Shown one piece after another: positions 23,913 through 33,211 of a DNA stretch of 64,000 nucleotides. The position numbers were made by a program, and so were the translations under genes. A model generated the notes under the pieces. It was not told where the DNA came from. It did not search any database and worked only from the letters and a program-made list of their open reading frames with translations. Every line of letters begins with the position of its first letter. Positions within the stretch are counted from its first letter, which is position 1. The stretch comes from Streptomyces sp. NBC_00154 (lineage in GTDB: Bacteria; Actinomycetota; Actinomycetes; Streptomycetales; Streptomycetaceae), in NCBI RefSeq assembly GCF_026342835.1, contig NZ_JAPEMI010000001.1, positions 5,772,501-5,836,500 on the forward strand, in the 5' to 3' direction.

Positions 23913-25889
23913 GTGTCAGACGTCCGTGTGATCATCCAACGCGATTCCGAGCGGGAAGAGCGCGTGGTGACGACGGGCACTACGGCTGCCGAGCTCTTCC
24001 CCGGCGAGCGCACCGTCGTTGCCGCCCGGGTCGCCGGTGAGCTGAAGGACCTCGCGTACGTCGTCGCCGACGGCGAGGTTGTCGAGCCCGTCGAGATCTC
24101 CTCCGAGGACGGCCTGAACATCCTCCGGCACTCCACCGCGCACGTCATGGCGCAGGCCGTGCAGGAGCTCTTCCCCGAGGCCAAGCTCGGCATCGGCCCG
24201 CCGGTCAAGGACGGCTTCTACTACGACTTCGACGTCGAGAAGCCGTTCACGCCCGAGGACCTCAAGGCCATCGAGAAGAAGATGCAGGAGATCCAGAAGC
24301 GGGGACAGCGGTTCTCCCGCCGGGTCGTCACCGACGAGGCCGCCCGTGAGGAGCTGGCCGACGAGCCGTACAAGCTGGAGCTCATCGGTATCAAGGGTGC
24401 CGCCTCCACGGACGACGGCGCGGATGTCGAGGTGGGCGGCGGCGAGCTGACCATCTACGACAACCTGGACGCCAAGACCGGTGACCTGTGCTGGAAGGAC
24501 CTCTGCCGCGGTCCGCACCTGCCGACCACCCGGAACATCCCGGCGTTCAAGCTGATGCGGAACGCCGCGGCGTACTGGCGGGGCAGCGAGAAGAACCCGA
24601 TGCTCCAGCGCATCTACGGCACCGCCTGGCCCACCAAGGACGAGCTCAAGGCACACCTGGAGTTCCTGGAGGAGGCCGCCAAGCGCGACCACCGCAAGCT
24701 CGGCAACGAGCTGGACCTCTTCTCCTTCCCCGACGAGATCGGCCCCGGCCTCGCCGTCTTCCACCCCAAGGGCGGCATCGTCCGCCGGGCCATGGAGGAC
24801 TACTCGCGCAAGCGGCACGAGGAGGAGGGCTACGAGTTCGTCTACTCGCCGCACGCCACCAAGGGCAAGCTCTTCGAGAAGTCCGGCCACCTGGACTGGT
24901 ACGCCGAAGGCATGTACCCGCCCATGCAGCTCGACGACGGGGTGGACTACTACCTCAAGCCGATGAACTGCCCCATGCACAACCTGATCTTCGACGCGCG
25001 CGGCCGTTCCTACCGCGAACTGCCGCTGCGTCTCTTCGAGTTCGGCACGGTGTACCGCTACGAGAAGTCGGGTGTGGTGCACGGCCTGACCCGTTCGCGC
25101 GGCTTCACGCAGGACGACGCGCACATCTACTGCACCAAGGAGCAGATGGCGGAGGAGCTCGACAAGACGCTCACCTTCGTCCTGAACCTGCTGCGCGACT
25201 ACGGTCTGACCGACTTCTACCTGGAGCTCTCCACCAAGGACCCGGAGAAGTTCGTCGGCTCGGACGAGATCTGGGACGAGGCCACCGAGACGCTGCGCCA
25301 GGTGGCCGAGAAGCAGGGCCTTCCCCTGGTCCCCGACCCGGGCGGCGCCGCTTTCTACGGCCCGAAGATCTCGGTCCAGTGCAAGGACGCCATCGGCCGC
25401 ACCTGGCAGATGTCGACCGTGCAGCTCGACTTCAACCTGCCGGAGCGCTTCGACCTGGAGTACACCGGCCCCGACGGGACCAAGCAGCGCCCGGTCATGA
25501 TCCACCGCGCCCTGTTCGGTTCCATCGAGCGGTTCTTCGCCGTGCTGCTGGAGCACTACGCGGGCGCGTTCCCGGTGTGGCTGGCCCCGGTCCAGGCGGT
25601 CGGCATCCCGATCGGCGACGCGCACATCCCGTACCTCCAGGAGTTCGCGGCGGCGGCCAGGAAGAAGGGGCTGCGGGTCGAGGTGGACGCCTCGTCCGAC
25701 CGCATGCAGAAGAAGATCCGCAACCAGCAGAAGGCCAAGGTGCCCTTCATGATCATCGCGGGTGACGAGGACATGGCCAACGGCGCCGTCTCCTTCCGCT
25801 ACCGCGACGGATCGCAGGAGAACGGCATCCCGGTCGACGAGGCCATCGCCAAGATCCAGAAGGCCGCCGAGGACCGCGTCCAGGTCTGA
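23913..25889 (+). CDS. thrS: Threonyl-tRNA synthetase
   Basis: 658 residues from GTG 23913 behind CAGGAGAGA. Domain order: TGS (1-65), editing domain with HSTAHVMAQAVQ, then the class II core: motif 1-2 region FHPKGGIVRRAMEDYSRKRH and the zinc-binding NCPMHNLIF, RSRGFTQDDAHIYC motif 2, motif 3 near MIHRALFGSIERFFAVLLEHY, and an anticodon-binding C terminus. It charges tRNA-Thr in the cytoplasm. An in-frame extension far upstream was rejected because GTG 23913 has the ribosome site and the conserved start VSDVRV. A hairpin follows. Confidence 0.97.
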   Translation: MSDVRVIIQRDSEREERVVTTGTTAAELFPGERTVVAARVAGELKDLAYVVADGEVVEPVEISSEDGLNILRHSTAHVMAQAVQELFPEAKLGIGPPVKDGFYYDFDVEKPFTPEDLKAIEKKMQEIQKRGQRFSRRVVTDEAAREELADEPYKLELIGIKGAASTDDGADVEVGGGELTIYDNLDAKTGDLCWKDLCRGPHLPTTRNIPAFKLMRNAAAYWRGSEKNPMLQRIYGTAWPTKDELKAHLEFLEEAAKRDHRKLGNELDLFSFPDEIGPGLAVFHPKGGIVRRAMEDYSRKRHEEEGYEFVYSPHATKGKLFEKSGHLDWYAEGMYPPMQLDDGVDYYLKPMNCPMHNLIFDARGRSYRELPLRLFEFGTVYRYEKSGVVHGLTRSRGFTQDDAHIYCTKEQMAEELDKTLTFVLNLLRDYGLTDFYLELSTKDPEKFVGSDEIWDEATETLRQVAEKQGLPLVPDPGGAAFYGPKISVQCKDAIGRTWQMSTVQLDFNLPERFDLEYTGPDGTKQRPVMIHRALFGSIERFFAVLLEHYAGAFPVWLAPVQAVGIPIGDAHIPYLQEFAAAARKKGLRVEVDASSDRMQKKIRNQQKAKVPFMIIAGDEDMANGAVSFRYRDGSQENGIPVDEAIAKIQKAAEDRVQV

Positions 25890-25908
25890 CCGGCAGACAG
25901 GGGCTCCA

Positions 25909-25945
25909 GGGGTCCACGCAGCGCTAGCCGCTCTGCGTGGGCCCC
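25909..25945. terminator. thrS terminator overlapping convergent channel gene
   Basis: A 13-bp stem GGGGTCCACGCAG / CTGCGTGGGCCCC (one G:U pair). The stop codon of the convergent potassium channel (25924-25926) lies in the loop, so the hairpin serves both genes. Confidence 0.7.
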
Positions 25946-26601
25946 TTCTCGTCCTCCCGGGTGAACACCTGCACCAGCCACGACGAGAACGAACCAGTCA
26001 CTGCCCCCAGTAGCGCCAGACCGCAGACCATCAGTCCCGCCGCGATGGTCCGGCCGCCCGCGGTGACCGGGACCGCGTCGCCGTACCCCACTGTGGTGAG
26101 CGTCTCGCACGCCCACCACACCGAGTCGCCGAAGGTACGGATCGTGGTGCCCGGAGCATCGCGCTCCTGGTGGTACACGGCCAGCGCGGCCGAGAATCCG
26201 AGCAGCAGGGCGGTCATTCCGGCGTAGGCGATCACCCGGGCGTACAGACTCAGCCGTGGCTGCTCCCTTCGCCGCTGGAGGGCCGTGTAGAGCCGGATCA
26301 GGCGCAGCGGGCGCAGCAGTGGAAGCACCAGCACCACCGTGTCCAGCCAGTGGGTCCGCAGGAACCGCAGGCCCTGGCCGCTGAGCCGGATCCGTACGAC
26401 GTAGTCCACGGCGAACAACAGCCAGGTGCAACAGACCAGGATCAGGGCGATGCCGCGCCAGGGCTGGGCGTCGTGCGGGGCGAGGACCCGGCCCGCGTAC
26501 CCGATGAGGAAGACCAGCGACGCGACGAAGAGCGGTACTTCCGTTCGCTGCTCCCAGCGACTGAACCGCAGAGGGGTGGAGTCCGTGGGCTGGTCGCTCA
26601 T
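25924..26601 (-). CDS. Six-helix potassium channel
   Basis: 225 residues from ATG 26601. Helices at about 22-40, 48-70, 84-98, 118-143 and 185-212, with the K+ selectivity filter TTVGYGD at 169-175. The segment RPLRLIRL at 97-104 between the third and pore helices has regularly spaced arginines like a short voltage-sensor S4, so it resembles a small voltage-gated-type channel rather than a two-helix KcsA. No regulatory RCK domain is attached. Located in the cytoplasmic membrane. Convergent with thrS. Confidence 0.85.
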   Translation of the reverse strand: MSDQPTDSTPLRFSRWEQRTEVPLFVASLVFLIGYAGRVLAPHDAQPWRGIALILVCCTWLLFAVDYVVRIRLSGQGLRFLRTHWLDTVVLVLPLLRPLRLIRLYTALQRRREQPRLSLYARVIAYAGMTALLLGFSAALAVYHQERDAPGTTIRTFGDSVWWACETLTTVGYGDAVPVTAGGRTIAAGLMVCGLALLGAVTGSFSSWLVQVFTREDEKGPTQSG

Positions 26602-26667
26602 CGCCTCAGCATCGCCGTCCGCCGACCGGTGCGGCCCCGGCGACACGCGCGGCGGGAGTGAAGCAAT

Positions 26668-27228
26668 ATGCTGATCGGCATGACGACTGAGCCGGAGCAG
26701 CAGATCGGAGTGGGAACGCCCGACGCGTTCCAGCGCCTGTGGACGCCTCACCGGATGGCGTACATCCAGGGTGAGAACAAGCCGACCGGCCCTGAGGCCG
26801 GCGACGGCTGTCCGTTCTGTGCGATCCCGGCGAAGTCGGATGAGGACGGACTCGTCGTGGCGCGCGGCGAGAAGGTCTATGCCGTGCTCAACCTGTATCC
26901 GTACAACGGCGGCCACCTCATGGTGGTGCCGTACCGGCATGTCGCCGACTACACGGAGCTGGACGGTCCGGAGACGCTTGAGCTGGCCGACTTCACCAAG
27001 CGCGCGATGTCGGCGCTGCGGACGGCCTCGGGAGCGCACGGCTTCAACATCGGGATGAACCAGGGAGCGGTGGCGGGCGCGGGAATCGCCGCCCATCTGC
27101 ATCAGCACCTGGTGCCGCGCTGGGGTGGCGACACGAACTTCATGCCGGTGGTGGGTCATACGAAGGTGCTGCCGCAGCTGCTGGCCGACACCCGGAAGAT
27201 GCTGGCCGACGCCTGGCCCGCGGCCTGA
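26668..27228 (+). CDS. HIT-family hydrolase/transferase, Ap4A phosphorylase-like
   Basis: 186 residues. HIT triad H143-L-H145-Q-H147-L (HLHQHLVPRW) with H145/H147 forming the catalytic site; an N-terminal zinc-type C48PFC51 and the WTPHRMAYI opening are those of the actinobacterial HIT proteins related to diadenosine tetraphosphate phosphorylase. It likely acts on dinucleotide polyphosphates in the cytoplasm. ATG 26668 has GGGAG upstream; an internal ATG at 26680 is an alternative. It ends in a strong hairpin shared with the convergent gene. Confidence 0.85.
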   Translation: MLIGMTTEPEQQIGVGTPDAFQRLWTPHRMAYIQGENKPTGPEAGDGCPFCAIPAKSDEDGLVVARGEKVYAVLNLYPYNGGHLMVVPYRHVADYTELDGPETLELADFTKRAMSALRTASGAHGFNIGMNQGAVAGAGIAAHLHQHLVPRWGGDTNFMPVVGHTKVLPQLLADTRKMLADAWPAA

Positions 27229-27241
27229 GTCGAGCGGTACC

Positions 27242-27281
27242 CGTGTGGGGTGCCCCGGAGTGGTCCGGGGCACCCCACACG
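27242..27281. terminator. Strong bidirectional terminator after HIT gene
   Basis: An 18-bp perfect stem (GTGTGGGGTGCCCCGGA and its complement, flanked by C/G) with a GTGG loop, 14 bases after the HIT stop and 15 before the end of the convergent membrane-protein gene. Confidence 0.85.
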
Positions 27282-27295
27282 TACCCACTGCGTCT

Positions 27296-28966
27296 CTATG
27301 CGTCGTACACGTCTGCCTTTTTCGGCGTCGGATCCTGCACGAATCCGCTGAGAATCATGGAGCGGTTGTCGAAGCGCTCCGTGTTGACGCCGTTCTCGTC
27401 GAGGACTCGGAGCGCCGCGGCGTGCACGGCCCGCAGGACGGGGGTGGCGGCGCGGATCGCGTCGTCGGCCATGAAGCGGTGGCGCCAAGGCTTCTCGGCC
27501 CAGGCGTGGCGCAGGCCGAACGGCTCCGGGAGGGTGATCTTGCCGCCCAGGTAGTCGAGCAGCGGCGGGTACCAGGTGAAGGGAGCACGCAGGGCCAGGC
27601 GGACGACCTCCTTGGGCTCCACCAGCGGGAGCATGACCTTGCGGGTCTCCCAGAACCTGACCGTCTTGTTGACCGTCTTCTCCTTGGCCTTCGGCTTGCT
27701 CGTGAAGAGCGAATGGACGGGACCCAGGGCGTGCCCGGTGACCTCGATCCGCAGCGTTTCGTGGAGCACCGTGACAGTGATCATCATGGTGATCACCAGC
27801 TGGCCGTCCCAGAGGGTGAACTGGACGCCGAGGTAGTGCCGGTCGCCGCTGCCGAACTGCTGGTGGTTGCAGATCCGCTGTATCTCGTGCGGCTTGATCT
27901 GGAAGGTGGCGACGTCCTCGCCCTCCGGGCGGGCGACCTCGTCGGCGTTCTCGCCGACGGGCGAGACGACCCAGTGAGTGACCGACGGCGTGGGGAAGCC
28001 GCCGGTGTGCAGCGGGCCGCGTTCCAGCATCTTGAGCTGGTCGTGGATGACGCGAATGAGGTCCCAGCTGCGGAACCGGTGGAATTCCTTGCCGGGATCC
28101 TTGGAGACGAGCTCCTCGGCGAGCTGCCAGCTGCCCCAGCGGGTTCCCATGCCGAGGATGCCCTTGGGGCCGGCGTAGAAGACGGAGTTGGACTGCTGTT
28201 CGGCCGCCAGCTTCTCCAGGCCCTGGCGGAGCGCCTCGCGGGCGGTCTCGTTCGGGTTCTTCGGTACGGCCTCGGGGATCTTGGCGATGACACCGCCGCC
28301 GGAGAGCAGCCCTTCCCAGCGGGCGCGCATGTCCTTGGCGGACGTCTCGGCGATCCGCTTGGCGATCAGCCAGCCGATGACAGGGGCGACGATCATGGCG
28401 CGCAGGTACAGCGCGAGGAGTCCGGTGGCCGGCAGTTTGATCAGGAAGAACAGGGCCGCGATGCCGATGACGGGGAGCAGGGCGATGCCGAGGGCGCTGA
28501 GGGCCTTGTCCTTGGTGGCGCCCAGGCCGTCGCGGAGGCGGAACGCAAGCACCCACAGGAGCAGTCCGGGCAGGAAGAGGAAGCCGAAGACCACGGTGAC
28601 CAGGGTCAGTTTGGTGTCCCTGGCCTTGCGGAGCCGGGTCGCGGACAGGCAGTGCTCGACGACGGTCTGCGGGTCGGTGCCGAAGGACTGGATGAGGGCC
28701 TTGCGGGCGCCGCCCAGCATGCGTTCCTGCACGGCGCGGGAGAAGGCCTCGCCGAGGTTGGGGGCGAAGTATTTGCTCTTGAAGAGCTTGGAGCGGCCCT
28801 CTTCGATCTTGGACTTGTGCCACTCGCTGTTGGCCTTGAGGATGTCGTCCACCGGGCTGTCGCGGTATGCGGCGGAGGCCAGGGCGTTCGTCGCCACCGC
28901 CTGTCCGGCCGCCCCCTGGAGCGGAATCTGCGCTCCAGGAGAGAAATCGAATCCGTCGTTGGCCAC
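27296..28966 (-). CDS. Unrecognised membrane protein (556 aa)
   Basis: Start taken as GTG 28966 because GGGGG lies five bases upstream; GTG 28978 is also possible. About residues 1-120 are hydrophilic, then four or five membrane helices around 125-230 (LTLVTVVFGFLFLPGLLLWVLAF, ALGIALLPVIGIAALFFLIKLP, GLLALYLRAMIVAPVIGWLIA). The larger C-terminal part is soluble, includes GPKGILGMGTRWGSWQLAEEL and a beta-rich stretch that repeats short hydrophobic strands. I recognise no domain. It is convergent with the HIT gene and followed, on the same strand upstream, by the EF-G-like gene. Confidence 0.75.
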   Translation of the reverse strand: MANDGFDFSPGAQIPLQGAAGQAVATNALASAAYRDSPVDDILKANSEWHKSKIEEGRSKLFKSKYFAPNLGEAFSRAVQERMLGGARKALIQSFGTDPQTVVEHCLSATRLRKARDTKLTLVTVVFGFLFLPGLLLWVLAFRLRDGLGATKDKALSALGIALLPVIGIAALFFLIKLPATGLLALYLRAMIVAPVIGWLIAKRIAETSAKDMRARWEGLLSGGGVIAKIPEAVPKNPNETAREALRQGLEKLAAEQQSNSVFYAGPKGILGMGTRWGSWQLAEELVSKDPGKEFHRFRSWDLIRVIHDQLKMLERGPLHTGGFPTPSVTHWVVSPVGENADEVARPEGEDVATFQIKPHEIQRICNHQQFGSGDRHYLGVQFTLWDGQLVITMMITVTVLHETLRIEVTGHALGPVHSLFTSKPKAKEKTVNKTVRFWETRKVMLPLVEPKEVVRLALRAPFTWYPPLLDYLGGKITLPEPFGLRHAWAEKPWRHRFMADDAIRAATPVLRAVHAAALRVLDENGVNTERFDNRSMILSGFVQDPTPKKADVYDA

Positions 28967-29073
28967 TGTCGCCCCCACTTGCCGCCAAGGATCTGCTCCT
29001 GCGGCTGTTTTCCCAACTGCCGTGCCCGGCACACCTTCTGAGCTGGGACCACAGCGTATCGTCCGGATCAACG

Positions 29074-29107
29074 CGCTGCCCGCCCTTGTGGACAAGGGCG
29101 GGCAGCG
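29074..29107 (-). terminator. Terminator of the EF-G-like gene
   Basis: A 16-bp stem around GCTGCCCGCCCTTGT / ACAAGGGCGGGCAGC with a tight GG loop, directly downstream of the EF-G-like stop codon at 29115. Confidence 0.8.
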
Positions 29108-29114
29108 GTGCCAA

Positions 29115-31340
29115 CTACGTACCGTTTGAGGTGTTTTCCCGCTCTTCGCGGATGTGGTCCGCGAGCTGCGGGGGCATCGGTTCGTGCCGGGCGTACGACC
29201 GGTCGAAGCGGCCGGTGCCGTGTGACAGCGAGCGCAGGTCGATTGCGTACCGGCCGATCTCCAGCTCCGGCACTTCGGCCCGCACGAGGGTGCGTCCCGG
29301 CCCCGACTGCTCGGTGCCGACCACCCGCCCGCGCCGCCCCGACAGATCGCTCATCACCGGCCCCACATAGTTGTCGGGGATCAGGACCTGGACCTCGGAG
29401 ACGGGTTCGAGGAGCTGGATACGGGTGTCCGCGGCGGCCTCCCGCAGCGCCAGTGCGCCCGCCGCCTGGAACGCGGCGTCGGACGAGTCCACCGAGTGCG
29501 CCTTCCCGTCCCGCAGGGTGATCCGGACGTCGACCAGGGGATGGCCGGCCGCCACTCCGCGGGCTGCCTGGGCGCGTACCCCCTTCTCCACGGACGGGAT
29601 GAACTGGCGCGGTACCGCCCCGCCGACCACCTTGTCGACGAATTCGATGCCCGAACCGGGGGGCAGCGGCTCCACGTCGATCTCGCAGATGGCGTACTGG
29701 CCGTGGCCGCCGGACTGCTTGACGTGCCGGCCGCGGCCGGTCGACGGTCCGGCGAACGTCTCGCGCAGGGGCACCCGGTGCGGTACGGAGTCGACCTGGA
29801 CCCCGTACCGGGTGCGCAGCCGGTCCAGGGCCACGTCCTGATGGGCTTCGCCGAGGCACCACAGGACCACCTGATGCGTGTCCTGGTTCTGTTCGAGGCG
29901 CATGGTCGGGTCCTCGGCGACCAGCCGTGCGAGCCCCTGGGAGAGCTTGTCCTCGTCCGCCTTGCTGTGTGCCTCGATGGCGAGCGGCAGCAGCGGATCG
30001 GGCATGGTCCAGGGCTCCATCAGCAGCGGATCGTCCGGGGCCGAGAGGGTGTCCCCGGTCTCGGCGCTGCCCAGTTTGGCGACGCAGGCCAGATCCCCGG
30101 CGATGCAGCTGGTCAGGGCGCGCTGCTGCTTGCCGAACGGGGCGGAGAGCGCGCCGACCCGGACCTCCGCGTCGTGGAAGGGACGGGGTTCGTGGCCGGG
30201 GTCGGTGAGGCCGTGGCCGAGGACATGGACGGTTTCGTCGGGGCGCAGGGTGCCGGAGAAGACGCGGACGAGCGAGACGCGTCCGACATACGGGTCGGAG
30301 GCCGTCTTGACCACCTCGGCGACCAGCGGCCCTTCGGGGTCGCAGGCCGGGGCGGGGCGCAGGGCGCCCTGCGGTGTGGTGACGGCGGGCAGCGGGCGCT
30401 CCAGCGGGGTCGGGAAGCCGCCCGTGATCAGGTCGAGGAGTTCGATGGTGCCGATGCCCTGGCGGGCGCCGTCGGTGGCGGGTGCCGCGGTGAGGACGGG
30501 GTGGAAGGTGCCGCGGGCGACGGCGCGCTCCAGGTCGTCGATGAGGGTCTTGATGTCGATGTCCTCGCCGCCGAGGTAGCGGTCCATCAGGGTCTCGTCC
30601 TCGCTCTCGGCGATGATCCCTTCGATCAGCCGGCTGCGGGCGTCCTGGAGCGGTGTTTGCTGGTCGTCGGCAGGCGGGGTCGCCTTCCGCTCGCCGCTGG
30701 AGTAGTCGAAGATCCGCTGCGAGAGGAGTCCGGTGAGTCCGGTCAGCGGGGCGTGCCCGTCCGGGCCCTCGGCGCCGAGCACCGGGAGATAGAGCGGAAG
30801 TACGGCGTCGGGGTCGTCGCCGCCGAAGATCTCTCCGCAGACCCGGGTCATCCCGTCGAAGGAGGTGCGCGCGGTGTCGAGGTGGGTGACGACGATCGCG
30901 CGCGGCATGCCGACGGCGGCGCACTCCTCCCACACGGCGCGGGTGGTGCCCACCACGGCGTCGGCCTCCTGGGCCGCCGAGACAACGAAGAGGGCCGCGT
31001 CCGCTGCCCGCAGACCGGCCCTGAGTTCCCCGACGAAGTCGGCGTATCCGGGGGTGTCCAACAAATTGATCTTGTACCCGCCCCATTCGACGGGGACCAC
31101 GGAGAGCTGTACGGAGCGTTGCTGGCGGTGTTCGATCTCGTCGTAGTCGGAGACCGTCCCGCCGTCTTCGACCCGGCCGGCCCGGTTGACCGCTCCGGCG
31201 GTCTGTGCGAGGGCCTCGACGAGGGTGGTCTTGCCTGAACCGCTGTGGCCGACCAGCACCACATTCCGTATGGAGGAGGGCCGGTCGGCCGTTGCTGCTC
31301 TGCCGGCGGCCCCGGTGTGTGCGTGTGACTTGTCGCCCAT
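29115..31340 (-). CDS. EF-G-like translational GTPase (EF-G2)
   Basis: 741 residues from ATG 31340 with GGGAGGC upstream. G1 GHSGSGKTT at 31-39 and G3 DTPGYADF at 95-102 are conserved, while the G4 motif NKxD is THLD at 152-155: D is kept but N and K are lost. The remaining five EF-G domains (MEP..., HVLGHGLTDPGHEPRPF, domain IV FVDKVVGGAVPRQFIPSVEKGV, domain V GPVMSDLSGRRGRVVG) are present. This matches the actinobacterial second EF-G, with unclear physiological role. A much longer open frame upstream is an extension shadow. Confidence 0.86.
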   Translation of the reverse strand: MGDKSHAHTGAAGRAATADRPSSIRNVVLVGHSGSGKTTLVEALAQTAGAVNRAGRVEDGGTVSDYDEIEHRQQRSVQLSVVPVEWGGYKINLLDTPGYADFVGELRAGLRAADAALFVVSAAQEADAVVGTTRAVWEECAAVGMPRAIVVTHLDTARTSFDGMTRVCGEIFGGDDPDAVLPLYLPVLGAEGPDGHAPLTGLTGLLSQRIFDYSSGERKATPPADDQQTPLQDARSRLIEGIIAESEDETLMDRYLGGEDIDIKTLIDDLERAVARGTFHPVLTAAPATDGARQGIGTIELLDLITGGFPTPLERPLPAVTTPQGALRPAPACDPEGPLVAEVVKTASDPYVGRVSLVRVFSGTLRPDETVHVLGHGLTDPGHEPRPFHDAEVRVGALSAPFGKQQRALTSCIAGDLACVAKLGSAETGDTLSAPDDPLLMEPWTMPDPLLPLAIEAHSKADEDKLSQGLARLVAEDPTMRLEQNQDTHQVVLWCLGEAHQDVALDRLRTRYGVQVDSVPHRVPLRETFAGPSTGRGRHVKQSGGHGQYAICEIDVEPLPPGSGIEFVDKVVGGAVPRQFIPSVEKGVRAQAARGVAAGHPLVDVRITLRDGKAHSVDSSDAAFQAAGALALREAAADTRIQLLEPVSEVQVLIPDNYVGPVMSDLSGRRGRVVGTEQSGPGRTLVRAEVPELEIGRYAIDLRSLSHGTGRFDRSYARHEPMPPQLADHIREERENTSNGT

Positions 31341-31607
31341 GATGTGCCTCCCGGTGGAGTGCGCTGTGCGGGGAGCTTGCCTGGCGCGTTGAGGGGAGAT
31401 GAGGGGCGCGGGCACGGGGAGCCGCCGCGGCGGCTGCGGCGACGCCCGCGGTAATTCGAGCTTTCCACTCACGTCGGCCTGCGTCCATACGTCGTACGCC
31501 GACGCACCTGGACGGGTGCCCGGAGGTTGGACCCCTGCACGGGTGACTACGATGGGCCAGCCGGTGGCCGAAGGGGCCGCACGGCCCACCGACCCCTCGG
31601 GAAGGCC

Positions 31608-32279
31608 ATGCTGAACAAGTACGCGCGTGCATTTTTTACGCGTGTCCTCACACCGTTCGCCGCCCTGCTGCTCCGTCTCGGTGTGAGCCCTGACGCGGTC
31701 ACGCTCATCGGTACGGCCGGAGTGATGGCAGGTGCGCTGGTCTTCTTCCCCATGGGGGAGTTCTTCTGGGGCACGATCGTCATCACGATCTTCGTCTTCT
31801 CCGACCTCGTCGACGGGAACATGGCCCGGCAGGCCGGTATCTCCAGCCGCTGGGGCGCGTTCCTGGACTCGACCCTGGACCGGGTCGCCGACGGGGCGAT
31901 CTTCGGCGGGTTCGCGCTCTGGTACGCGGGCAACGGCGACGACAATGTGCTGTGCGCCGTGGCGATCTTCTGCCTGGCGAGCGGCCAGGTGGTCTCGTAC
32001 ACGAAGGCCCGCGGCGAATCGATCGGCCTGCCGGTCGCGGTCAACGGTCTGGTCGAGCGTGCCGAGCGGCTGGTGATCTCGCTGGTGGCGGCTGGGCTGG
32101 CCGGGCTCCACAAGTTCGGTGTGCCGGGGATCGACATCCTGCTGCCGATCGCGCTGTGGATCGTCGCCGTCGGCAGTCTGGTGACGCTCGTGCAGCGGGT
32201 GGTGACCGTGCGCCGCGAGTCCGCGGAGGCCGACGCGGCTGCTGCGGCGGCGGACCGGGGGAGCGAGGCCGCACAGTGA
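31608..32279 (+). CDS. pgsA: CDP-alcohol phosphatidyltransferase; phosphatidylinositol phosphate synthase
   Basis: 223 residues from ATG 31608 (GGAAGG upstream). The CDP-alcohol phosphatidyltransferase signature D66-x2-DG-x2-AR-x8-G-x3-D-x3-D is complete: DLVDGNMAR..GAFLDSTLD at 66-91. Six or so membrane helices follow. Immediate coupling to the PIM acyltransferase and mannosyltransferase genes indicates the actinobacterial enzyme that joins CDP-diacylglycerol and inositol phosphate, first step of phosphatidylinositol synthesis. The 267-base divergent region to the EF-G2 gene contains its promoter. The symbol reflects family naming in Streptomyces; pgsA in enterobacteria makes phosphatidylglycerophosphate. 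Confidence 0.85.
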   Translation: MLNKYARAFFTRVLTPFAALLLRLGVSPDAVTLIGTAGVMAGALVFFPMGEFFWGTIVITIFVFSDLVDGNMARQAGISSRWGAFLDSTLDRVADGAIFGGFALWYAGNGDDNVLCAVAIFCLASGQVVSYTKARGESIGLPVAVNGLVERAERLVISLVAAGLAGLHKFGVPGIDILLPIALWIVAVGSLVTLVQRVVTVRRESAEADAAAAAADRGSEAAQ

Positions 32280-33211
32280 GCGGCGCCCGGGGGGAGTCGA
32301 AGCCAGGGCTGAAGGACCGGCTGACCGACGGCCTGTACGGGCTCGGCTGGGGCGCGGTCAAGAAGCTTCCCGAACCGGTCGCACAGGCCCTCTTCCGCGC
32401 CCTCGCCGACCAGGTGTGGAAGCGGCGCGGCAAGAGTGTGCTGCGGCTGGAGTCGAACCTGGCGAGGGTGGTACCGGACGCGAGCCCGGCCCGCCTCGCC
32501 GAGCTCTCCAGGGCCGGGATGCGTTCGTACATGCGCTACTGGATGGAGTCGTTCCGTCTGCCGACGTGGAGCCCGGAGCGGATCAAGGCCGGCATAGACG
32601 TGACGGACGCCCACCGGCTGACCGACGGGCTCGATGCCGGACGCGGTGTGATCCTCGCCCTGCCCCACCTGGCCAACTGGGACCTGGCCGGGGCCTGGGT
32701 CACCACCGATATGAAGGTGCCGTTCACCACGGTCGCCGAGCGGCTGAAGCCCGAATCGCTGTACGACCGGTTCGTCGCCTACCGCGAGGGGCTCGGCATG
32801 GAGGTCCTGCCGCACACCGGCGGGTCCGCCTTCGGCACCCTGGCGCGGCGGCTGCGCGACGGCGGCCTGGTCTGCCTGGTCTCCGACCGCGATCTGTCCG
32901 CATCCGGTGTCGAGGTGACGTTCTTCGGCGACACGGCACGGATGCCCGCCGGTCCCGCGCTGCTGGCCCAGCAGACCGGTGCGCTGCTGCTGCCCGTGAC
33001 CCTCCGGTACGACGGGACTCCGGTGATGAAGGCGCGGATCCATCCGGCCGTCGAGGTGCCCGAGTCAGGTACGCGTACCGAGAAGACGTCTGTGATGACA
33101 CAGGCGCTGGCCGATGCCTTCGCCACCGGAATCGCGGAGCACCCGGAGGACTGGCACATGCTGCAACGGCTCTGGCTCGCCGACCTCGAACCCAGGGAGG
33201 AGCAGCCGTGA
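32276..33211 (+). CDS. Phosphatidylinositol mannoside acyltransferase
   Basis: 311 residues, GTG overlapping the pgsA stop (GTGA). Lysophospholipid-acyltransferase family (LpxL/HtrB type): H131-x4-D136 in LPHLANWDLAGAW is the catalytic pair, followed by LVSDRDLSASGVEVTFFG substrate-binding region. In actinobacteria this position in the operon is the PIM acyltransferase (PatA-like) that acylates the mannose of phosphatidylinositol mannosides at the membrane. Sits between the PI synthase and the mannosyltransferase, all coupled by overlaps. Confidence 0.88.
   Translation: MSGARGESKPGLKDRLTDGLYGLGWGAVKKLPEPVAQALFRALADQVWKRRGKSVLRLESNLARVVPDASPARLAELSRAGMRSYMRYWMESFRLPTWSPERIKAGIDVTDAHRLTDGLDAGRGVILALPHLANWDLAGAWVTTDMKVPFTTVAERLKPESLYDRFVAYREGLGMEVLPHTGGSAFGTLARRLRDGGLVCLVSDRDLSASGVEVTFFGDTARMPAGPALLAQQTGALLLPVTLRYDGTPVMKARIHPAVEVPESGTRTEKTSVMTQALADAFATGIAEHPEDWHMLQRLWLADLEPREEQP

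Noticed and set aside
31341..32111. Extension of the EF-G-like gene to 32111
   Set aside because: It is antisense to pgsA; ATG 31340 follows GGGAGGC and the protein starts directly before the G1 motif.
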